Source: Pseudomonas baetica
GTDB lineage: Bacteria > Pseudomonadota > Gammaproteobacteria > Pseudomonadales > Pseudomonadaceae
Assembly: GCF_019733355.1 (NCBI RefSeq)
Contig: NZ_JAIHLQ010000005.1
Coordinates: 62,001-126,000 of the forward strand
Length of the DNA: 64,000 bases
Reading direction: 5' to 3'
Shown here: positions 55,410 through 64,000 of the stretch, in pieces
How positions within the stretch are numbered: position 1 is the stretch's first letter
Layout: every line of letters begins with the position of its first letter
Translations under genes and position numbers: made by a program
The notes under the pieces: generated by a model
The model's input: only the letters and a program-made list of their open reading frames with translations
The model's database searches: none
Told to the model about the DNA's origin: nothing

Positions 55410-56408
55410 TTGAACGCACCCATAGAACCACATCGTTTTATCCTCGAGCCCTTTGAGGCTCGCCGCTTCGCCAATCTGTGCGGGCAATTCGACGAGCATC
55501 TGCGCTTGATCGAACAGCGCCTGACCATCGAGATCCGCAACCGCGGAAACCAGTTCGAGCTGATCGGCGATCCCAAGCACACCACTTCTGCGGAAAACCT
55601 GCTGCGCCGCCTGTACCGGGAAACCAAAGGTACCGAGTTGTCGCCAGACATGGTGCACCTGTTCCTCCAGGAATCGGCCGTTGTAGAGCTGGACAACCAC
55701 GCCCCCGCCGAAGCCTCCGTCGCCCTGCGCACCAAAAAAGGCATGATTCGTCCACGCGGCTTGAATCAACTGCGCTATGTGAAGGAAATCCTCGGCAACG
55801 ACATCAACTTCGGCATCGGCCCGGCCGGTACCGGCAAGACCTATCTGGCCGTGGCCTGCGCTGTCGATGCTCTGGAACGCGAGCAGATCCGTCGCATCCT
55901 GCTGGTGCGTCCAGCGGTCGAAGCGGGTGAAAAACTCGGTTTCCTGCCCGGCGACCTGTCGCAGAAAATCGACCCGTACCTGCGCCCGCTCTACGACGCA
56001 CTCTACGAGATGCTCGGTTTCGAATACGTGGCCAAGCTGATCGAACGTCAAGTGATCGAAGTTGCGCCGCTGGCCTACATGCGCGGTCGTACGCTGAACA
56101 ACAGCTTCATCATCCTCGACGAAAGTCAGAACACCACCGTCGAACAGATGAAGATGTTCCTGACCCGTATCGGCTTCGGCTCAACCGCAGTCATTACCGG
56201 TGACATCACTCAGGTCGACTTGCCGAAAGGCACCAAGTCCGGTCTGCATCACGTGATCGAGGTGTTGAAAGACGTGCCGGGCATCAGTTTCACGCACTTC
56301 CAGCCCAAGGACGTCGTGCGCCACCCGTTGGTGCAGCGGATCGTCGAAGCCTACGAGCGCTTCGAAAACCGTGACGAAGCACCCAAGGAAACCTCGCGAA
56401 ATGCTTGA
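55410..56408 (+). CDS. phoH: PhoH-family ATPase (YbeZ-like)
   Basis: About 332 residues with a KH-like N-terminal part ([20 protein letters not shown] if started at the TTG at 55410) and a P-loop ATPase: Walker A in [20 protein letters not shown] near residue 135, Walker B in [19 protein letters not shown] near residue 233. PhoH/YbeZ acts with YbeY in ribosome and RNA maturation. The start is uncertain. The TTG fits similarity but has a poor ribosome site, and the frame stays open back to 55311. The stop overlaps ybeY. Confidence 0.85.
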   Translation: MNAPIEPHRFILEPFEARRFANLCGQFDEHLRLIEQRLTIEIRNRGNQFELIGDPKHTTSAENLLRRLYRETKGTELSPDMVHLFLQESAVVELDNHAPAEASVALRTKKGMIRPRGLNQLRYVKEILGNDINFGIGPAGTGKTYLAVACAVDALEREQIRRILLVRPAVEAGEKLGFLPGDLSQKIDPYLRPLYDALYEMLGFEYVAKLIERQVIEVAPLAYMRGRTLNNSFIILDESQNTTVEQMKMFLTRIGFGSTAVITGDITQVDLPKGTKSGLHHVIEVLKDVPGISFTHFQPKDVVRHPLVQRIVEAYERFENRDEAPKETSRNA

Positions 56409-56895
56409 ACTAGACCTGCAAATCGCGACTGAAGCGAGCGCGCCGAGTGAGGCCGATTTCCGCCTGTGGTGCGAATTGGCCCTGCGCCAGCGCACTGCCG
56501 ACTCGGAAATGACCATTCGTCTGGTCGACGAGGAAGAAGGCCGCGAGCTCAATCACACCTGGCGCCACAAGGACTACGCGACCAACGTCCTGTCGTTCCC
56601 CGCCGAAGTGCCCGACGAGTTTCTCGATATCCCGCTGTTGGGCGATCTGGTGATCTGCGTGGCGGTGGTCGAGCGCGAAGCTGCCGAACAAGGCAAGGAA
56701 CTAAAGGCCCACTGGGCACATCTGGTCATTCACGGCTGCTTGCATCTGCTCGGTTACGACCATATAGATGACGAGGAAGCCGAAGAAATGGAAGCACTGG
56801 AACGCGAGTTGCTTGCTGAACTGGGCTACCCCGATCCGTACGCGGACGACGAAACCGAAACATCCCCTATCGTTACAACAAAGGATTCAGAGTAA
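56401..56895 (+). CDS. ybeY: Endoribonuclease YbeY (rRNA maturation factor)
   Basis: A 164-residue metal-dependent endoribonuclease used in 16S rRNA 3' end maturation and ribosome quality control. The zinc motif is in [18 protein letters not shown] (three His, near residue 120), and [20 protein letters not shown] precedes it. The C-terminal extension after [14 protein letters not shown] is acidic. The ATG at 56401 overlaps the phoH stop by eight bases, so translation is probably coupled. corC follows after five bases. Confidence 0.95.
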   Translation: MLELDLQIATEASAPSEADFRLWCELALRQRTADSEMTIRLVDEEEGRELNHTWRHKDYATNVLSFPAEVPDEFLDIPLLGDLVICVAVVEREAAEQGKELKAHWAHLVIHGCLHLLGYDHIDDEEAEEMEALERELLAELGYPDPYADDETETSPIVTTKDSE

Positions 56896-56900
56896 TCGCT

Positions 56901-57740
56901 ATGAGCGAAGATCGATCGAGCAACGGGCAGAAGTCATGGCTGGGTAAACTGACCCAGGCTTTTGCCCACGAGCCGAAGAACCGCCAGGAGCTGCTTGAGC
57001 TGCTGCGCGATGCACATCAGAACAAACTGCTGGACAGCGAAGCGCTGGCCATCGTCGAAGGCGCCATTCAGGTGGCTGACCTGCAAGTTCGCGACATCAT
57101 GGTGCCGCGTTCGCAGATGATCAGCATCAAGGCGACCCAGACACCCCGTGAATTCCTCCCCGCCGTGGTCGACTCGGCCCACTCGCGCTATCCGGTCATC
57201 GGCGAAAGCCATGACGACGTGATGGGCGTGCTGCTGGCTAAGGACTTGCTGCCGTTGATCCTCAAGGAGAACGGCGACAGCTTCAACATCAAGGATCTGC
57301 TGCGCCCGGCCACCTTCGTGCCGGAGTCCAAGCGCCTGAACGTGTTGCTGCGTGAATTCCGCGCCAACCACAACCACATGGCCATCGTCATCGACGAGTA
57401 CGGCGGTGTGGCGGGTCTGGTGACCATCGAAGACGTGCTCGAACAAATCGTTGGCGACATCGAAGACGAGCACGACGTCGAAGAAGACAGCTACATCAAG
57501 CCGCTGCCAAGTGGCGATTTCCTGATCAAGGCCCTGACGCCGATCGAGAACTTCAACGAGTTCTTCGACAGCGAGTTCTCCGACGATGAGTTCGACACTG
57601 TCGGCGGTCTGGTGATGAGCGCGTTCGGGCACTTGCCAAAACGCAACGAAATCACTGAAATCGGCGCCTATCGTTTCCGCATCCTGAACGCCGACAGCCG
57701 TCGGATTCACTTGCTGCGACTCACGCCAATCGCTCGTTAA
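56901..57740 (+). CDS. corC: CorC/HlyC-family CBS protein
   Basis: A 279-residue cytoplasmic protein with two CBS domains (about 66-185; VRDIMVPRSQMISIKATQTP, MGVLLAKDLLPLIL, HNHMAIVIDEYGGVAGLVTI) and a C-terminal CorC_HlyC domain (about 205-275; FDTVGGLVMSAFGHLPKRNE). The family is linked to Mg/Co efflux. Here it lies between ybeY and lnt, the conserved gamma-proteobacterial order, so it belongs to one operon with phoH, ybeY and lnt. Confidence 0.94.
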   Translation: MSEDRSSNGQKSWLGKLTQAFAHEPKNRQELLELLRDAHQNKLLDSEALAIVEGAIQVADLQVRDIMVPRSQMISIKATQTPREFLPAVVDSAHSRYPVIGESHDDVMGVLLAKDLLPLILKENGDSFNIKDLLRPATFVPESKRLNVLLREFRANHNHMAIVIDEYGGVAGLVTIEDVLEQIVGDIEDEHDVEEDSYIKPLPSGDFLIKALTPIENFNEFFDSEFSDDEFDTVGGLVMSAFGHLPKRNEITEIGAYRFRILNADSRRIHLLRLTPIAR

Positions 57741-57754
57741 TTCTAAGGACTGAA

Positions 57755-59278
57755 ATGCGCTGGACAACCCGCCCCGGCTGGCCCGGTAACCTGCTGGCCG
57801 TGGCGGCCGGTGCAATCACCACTTTAGCGCTGGCACCGTTCAACATCTGGCCGCTGGCATTGCTGGCGGTCGGCCTGTTCTATGCCGGGCTGCGCGAGCT
57901 GAGCCCGCGTCAGGCAGTGGGCCGTGGCTGGTGCTTCGGTTTCGGCCTGTTCGGCGCCGGCACCAGTTGGATCTACTACAGCATCCACCACTTTGGCGGT
58001 GCTTCGGTGTTGTTGGCTGGTTTCCTGATGCTGCTGTTCACCGCCGCCATTGCCTGGTTCTTTGCTTTGCCCGCCTGGCTTTGGGCGCGCTGGCTTCGCC
58101 GGAATGAGGCGCCATTGGCCGACGCCTTGGCGTTCGCCGCGTTATGGGTCGGCCAGGAAGCGTTTCGCGGCTGGTTTCTTACAGGTTTCCCATGGCTGTA
58201 TTCCGGTTACAGCCAACTCGACGGCCCGTTGGCCGGACTCGCGCCGGTGGGTGGCATGTGGCTGGTGTCATTCGTTCTGGCACTCACCGCCGCACTGATC
58301 TACAACGCCCCGCGCCTGATTAAATCCGGCCGCAAAGGTTTTTTCGCCGCCGGCCTGCTGTTGCTGGCTGGGCCGTGGGTGGCAGGTATTGCGCTCAAGG
58401 GCCATGCCTGGACCAGCCCGTCCGGCGCGCCGCTGAGCGTCGCGGCGATTCAGGGCAACGTCGAACAAAGCATGAAATGGGACCCGGCACAGCTCAACGC
58501 ACAATTGGCGCTGTACCGCGACTTGAGTTTCCGCTCCAAACCGGTGGACCTGCTGATCTGGCCGGAAACCGCCGTGCCGGTGCTCAAGGAGTCCGCCGAG
58601 GGCTACCTGAACATGATGGGCACTTTTGCCGCCGAGCGTAAATCGGCGCTGATCACTGGCGTGCCGATTCGTGAAACGGTTCGTCACGAAAAACGCTTCT
58701 TCAACGGCATCACCGTGGTCGGCGAAGGCGATGGCACTTACCTGAAACAGAAACTGGTGCCGTTCGGCGAATACGTGCCGTTGCAGGACATTCTTCGCGG
58801 GCTGATCGCTTTCTTCGACCTGCCGATGTCCGACTTCGCCCGGGGCCCCGCGGATCAACCTCTGTTGCAGGCCAAGGGTTATCAGATCGCTCCGTTCATT
58901 TGCTACGAAGTGGTGTATCCGGAGTTCGCCGCCAGCCTGTCCGCCCGCAGTGATCTGCTGCTGACAATCAGCAACGACACCTGGTTCGGAAAGTCGATTG
59001 GCCCGCTGCAACACTTGCAGATGGCACAAATGCGCGCACTGGAAGCCGGACGCTGGATGATTCGCGCCACCAACAACGGCGTGACCGGATTGATTAACCC
59101 GTTCGGGCAGATCACCGAACAGATTCCGCAGTTCGAGCAGGGCGTTTTGTACGGTGAGGTGGTACCGATGCACAACCTGACGCCGTATCTGCGATGGCGT
59201 TCGTGGCCGTTGATCATTGTCTGCTTGCTGCTGTTTGGCTGGGCTCTGATGGCCAGCCGGATGTCAAAAACCCTTTAA
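57755..59278 (+). CDS. lnt: Apolipoprotein N-acyltransferase
   Basis: Transfers a third acyl chain to the N-terminal Cys of lipoproteins in the inner membrane, needed for their Lol-dependent sorting. The 507-residue protein has about seven membrane helices and a periplasmic nitrilase-like domain (about 225-470). The catalytic triad is Glu in LLIWPETAVPVLKE (near residue 270), Lys in LKQKLVPFGEYVPL (near 332) and Cys in APFICYEVVYPEF (near 382). It ends the phoH-ybeY-corC-lnt operon, 14 bases after corC. Confidence 0.95.
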   Translation: MRWTTRPGWPGNLLAVAAGAITTLALAPFNIWPLALLAVGLFYAGLRELSPRQAVGRGWCFGFGLFGAGTSWIYYSIHHFGGASVLLAGFLMLLFTAAIAWFFALPAWLWARWLRRNEAPLADALAFAALWVGQEAFRGWFLTGFPWLYSGYSQLDGPLAGLAPVGGMWLVSFVLALTAALIYNAPRLIKSGRKGFFAAGLLLLAGPWVAGIALKGHAWTSPSGAPLSVAAIQGNVEQSMKWDPAQLNAQLALYRDLSFRSKPVDLLIWPETAVPVLKESAEGYLNMMGTFAAERKSALITGVPIRETVRHEKRFFNGITVVGEGDGTYLKQKLVPFGEYVPLQDILRGLIAFFDLPMSDFARGPADQPLLQAKGYQIAPFICYEVVYPEFAASLSARSDLLLTISNDTWFGKSIGPLQHLQMAQMRALEAGRWMIRATNNGVTGLINPFGQITEQIPQFEQGVLYGEVVPMHNLTPYLRWRSWPLIIVCLLLFGWALMASRMSKTL

Positions 59279-59281
59279 AAG

Positions 59282-59352
59282 CTTCGCGAGCAAGCCCGCT
59301 CCCACATTTGAAATGCATTCCAAATGTGGGAGCGGGCTTGCTCGCGAAGAGG
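59282..59352. repeat. REP doublet after lnt
   Basis: Inverted units TTCGCGAGCAAGCCCGCTCC (59283-59304) and the complement (59328-59350), joined by a near-palindromic CATTTGAAATGCATTCCAAATG, so the pair can fold into one long hairpin that may mark the operon end. Confidence 0.85.
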
Positions 59353-59369
59353 CCATTAGCAACACTCAA

Positions 59370-60149
59370 TCAATCGGCGACTGCTTCACTCCGGTAAAAC
59401 AGTGAATACCCCACCTGCCCCACCGCCTCATTCAACAACTGGCCGCTCTGCCAGATCGACTTGAACTCCGGCATCCAGCCTCCCAGCGGCCGGGCGTTGT
59501 CCGTGCCGAGGAAACCCACCGGCGCCGGCACCACGTCAAATCCCGCCTGCTGAAAACTCCATACCGAACGCGGCATATGCCAGGCCTGTGTCACCACGAC
59601 GACACGCTTGATCCCCTGCGGCAGCAGCATATCGGCGGTGAACTTAGCGTTTTCCCACGTAGTACGGCTCTCACCTTCCTGCCAACGCACAGTCACGCCG
59701 AAGTCATCGCGCAACGAATCCGCCATCAATTTCGCCTCGGTCGGCGGCGTACCGTAATGCAGGCCACCACTGGTCAGGATCGGTAAACCCGACGCCTTGG
59801 CCAGCCGCGCCGCATAGCGCTGACGTTCCAGCCCCACGCCGGTCGGCTGATCCTCGCCCCAGGCCAGATCGCCGCGCTCACGGCCCGAACCCAACACCAC
59901 AATCGCATCGGCCCGCTGTGCCAGCGTCGCCCACTCGTCTCTGGCCAGCGGCGGCTCACGCTCAAGCGCCTTGGCGCCCCACTGCACGACCACCGGCAGG
60001 CTCATCAACCAGAACCCGCCAAAACCGATGGCGAAACACAATCCGGCCAGACGCGGACGGGAGCGGCGCAACCACCACGCGGCCAGCAACAGCAGTAATA
60101 AAATGCCGGGCGGCAATAGAAGTTGTTTGATGAAATAACGAAAAGGCAT
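59370..60149 (-). CDS. YdcF/ElyC-family (DUF218) membrane protein
   Basis: A 259-residue protein with two N-terminal membrane helices (LLLPPGILLLLLLAAWWLRR, LAGLCFAIGFGGFWLMSLPV) and a periplasmic DUF218 domain. The latter shows ADAIVVLGSGRERG near residue 80, TSGGLHYGTPPTEAKLMAD, ESRTTWENAKFTADML and VVVTQAWHMPRSVWSFQQAG. The ElyC/SanA/YdcF group is linked to envelope maintenance. The ATG at 60149 comes right after a 9-bp hairpin that holds part of the ribosome site. Confidence 0.86.
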   Translation of the reverse strand: MPFRYFIKQLLLPPGILLLLLLAAWWLRRSRPRLAGLCFAIGFGGFWLMSLPVVVQWGAKALEREPPLARDEWATLAQRADAIVVLGSGRERGDLAWGEDQPTGVGLERQRYAARLAKASGLPILTSGGLHYGTPPTEAKLMADSLRDDFGVTVRWQEGESRTTWENAKFTADMLLPQGIKRVVVVTQAWHMPRSVWSFQQAGFDVVPAPVGFLGTDNARPLGGWMPEFKSIWQSGQLLNEAVGQVGYSLFYRSEAVAD

Positions 60150-60171
60150 CGGGCATCTCCAAAGATGCCCG
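60150..60171 (-). promoter_or_regulatory. Hairpin covering the ribosome site of the ydcF-like gene
   Basis: On the minus strand CGGGCATCT-TTGG-AGATGCCCG ends exactly one base before the ATG at 60149. The Shine-Dalgarno GGAGA spans loop and stem. Nine perfect pairs (mostly GC) directly before a start codon could limit translation. Confidence 0.5.
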
Positions 60172-60253
60172 AAGCGTAAGAGTGTTAATAATGCGTGACA
60201 ACCGATAGGTGGGATCCTGTTGAAAAAGATCCGTTTTTTGACCTGCCATGCGC

Positions 60254-60577
60254 TTACTTGGCCTGCAAAGAGCGAACCTTGACGGTGTCTCTGCCGGGCG
60301 TCCGGTCCTTGAGCCAGATGACCTTGGCTGAATGTGTTGCATCGAGCTGCTTCACTGCCTGCGACAAGCATCCGTGCGTTTCACGTTCGCGGCGATCCAG
60401 ATAAGCCTTGACCAGTTCGAACTCGGCGGGGCTCAAGCCACGCAATTCCAGTTCCAGGGGGCGCTCATCGCGCAGCCGGCCAGCGGTTTTTGCAGCGTCC
60501 AGAGCCATGCCCAGACGATCCATCAACCGTTCGTACAACTCGGGTTTAGTAACGTTTTTTTGCTGTGACTCCACCAT
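60254..60577 (-). CDS. Small uncharacterised Pseudomonas protein
   Basis: A 107-residue, highly charged, mostly helical protein with no signal peptide (MVESQQKNVTKPELYERLMD, LELELRGLSPAEFELVKAYL, GCLSQAVKQLDATHSAKVIW). One cysteine only. I do not recognise a family. It lies between leuS (divergent, 255 bases away) and the ydcF-like gene on the same strand, with 104 bases between the two. Its conserved-looking composition and an ATG with normal spacing support a real gene. Confidence 0.65.
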   Translation of the reverse strand: MVESQQKNVTKPELYERLMDRLGMALDAAKTAGRLRDERPLELELRGLSPAEFELVKAYLDRRERETHGCLSQAVKQLDATHSAKVIWLKDRTPGRDTVKVRSLQAK

Positions 60578-60678
60578 CCCTCACCTCATTGAAGATAAGA
60601 CTCACTCCCCAGTTAGAGCTTAGCTTCGCTGCACAAACCGGCTGCACGCCGCGACCAACGGCCCTCGCCACGGATTGA

Positions 60679-63438
<2,760 letters not shown>

Positions 63439-63525
63439 TTGGATCGGGCGTCAGGTTCGCCTGGCGCCGAGTAAAACCTTTCGGGCCGCACGGTCGGCCC
63501 ACCTGGTTTCAAGGGGAGCAACACA

Positions 63526-64000
63526 ATGATCAAACGCAATCTGCTGGTGATGGGCCTCGCCGTCCTGTTGAGCGCCTGTGGTTTCCAGCTGCGCGGTACC
63601 GGCACCAACGAACTGGCGATCAAGGAACTCGACCTGAGTGCCCGCAACGCCTACGGCGATACCGTCACGCAACTGCGTCAGGTACTGGAGTCCAGCGGCG
63701 TCAAGGTTTACAGCGGCGCGCCGTACAAGCTCTATCTGGCTGACGAGCAGGAAAGCCAGCGCATCCTCAGCTACGCCGGTGCCGGCCGTACGGGCGAGTA
63801 TCAGGTCAGCACTGTCCTGAGCTACGACATCCGTGGTGACAAAAACCTTTCGCTGCTGAGCGACAAACTTGAAGTGCAGAAAGTGTTCATTCACGACGGC
63901 AACAACCTCGTCGGCTCCGATCAGGAAGCCAACGACGCCCGTCGCGAGACCCGCCGCGAACTGGTTCAGCGCATGATGCTGCGCTTGCAACAGCTGACTC
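63526..64000 (+). CDS. lptE: LPS-assembly lipoprotein LptE (5' part, cut by window end)
   Basis: The first 158 codons of an outer-membrane lipoprotein that plugs LptD and helps insert LPS. Lipobox VLLSACGFQLRGTG (Cys near residue 18), then IKELDLSARNAYGDTVTQLR and LSYDIRGDKNLSLLSDKLEV, typical of LptE. The reading frame is open to the last base. A GGGGAGCA ribosome site precedes the ATG. It follows leuS by 87 bases; leuS-lptE-holA is the usual order. Confidence 0.93.
   Translation, partial: MIKRNLLVMGLAVLLSACGFQLRGTGTNELAIKELDLSARNAYGDTVTQLRQVLESSGVKVYSGAPYKLYLADEQESQRILSYAGAGRTGEYQVSTVLSYDIRGDKNLSLLSDKLEVQKVFIHDGNNLVGSDQEANDARRETRRELVQRMMLRLQQLT

Noticed and set aside
60211..60239. GGATC/GATCC hairpin followed by T run on the plus strand
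   Set aside because: No plus-strand gene ends nearby, so a terminator role is not supported.

Overview
The window reads as chromosome of a fluorescens-group Pseudomonas. The evidence is the GC-rich coding style, the cioAB cyanide-insensitive oxidase operon, the quinate/shikimate catabolic cluster with a two-domain QuiC, the miaB-phoH-ybeY-corC-lnt and leuS-lptE neighbourhoods, and many REP palindromes of the GTGGGAGC family scattered between genes. Most of the window is ordinary core genome, densely packed on both strands.

Layout. 1-4.6 kb: the end of a quorum-type LuxR regulator, rlmG, and the minus-strand cioA-cioB-DUF2474 operon with an ANR-like box upstream. 4.8-9.8 kb: an MFS exporter, a DJ-1-like protein without the usual cysteine, a small secreted protein, and an NCS2 purine permease overlapping trmA. 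9.8-17.4 kb: quinate/shikimate catabolism (aroQ, an NAD-type shikimate/quinate dehydrogenase, a TetR regulator, quiC, an MFS transporter); a shared operator-like motif occurs at both promoters. An EamA exporter and an IclR regulator follow. 17.6-27.4 kb: zinc metallopeptidase, hydrolase, HAD phosphatase, tesB, GNAT, deacetylase-like protein, a flavoprotein, rhlE, an EamA exporter and an Lrp regulator.

27.3-29.7 kb is the accessory spot. A 169-bp segment (3' end of the lrp gene plus a REP pair) occurs twice as direct repeats about 96% identical. Between the copies lie a phage-type BRO-N antirepressor preceded by a C4-like structured antisense leader RNA, and a 334-residue protein of unknown function. 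This is the part of the window most worth a second look.

29.7-47 kb: exonuclease and NYN nuclease, DUF2076 and YciC-like proteins, an EEP hydrolase, a divergent HxlR/MFS pair around a perfect 17-bp palindrome, an EamA exporter, hrpB, a lipoprotein, a cation efflux protein, a DUF6515 protein, a second Lrp regulator, DUF2788, rluE, amn and an AidB-like flavoprotein. 47-53 kb: a hybrid sensor kinase, then thiD-thiE-hemL (thiamine and heme synthesis) and a Sel1-repeat protein. 53-64 kb: DUF1820, miaB, phoH-ybeY-corC-lnt (RNA maturation and lipoprotein acylation), ydcF, a small protein, leuS and the start of lptE. No tRNA, rRNA, CRISPR array or transposase was found.
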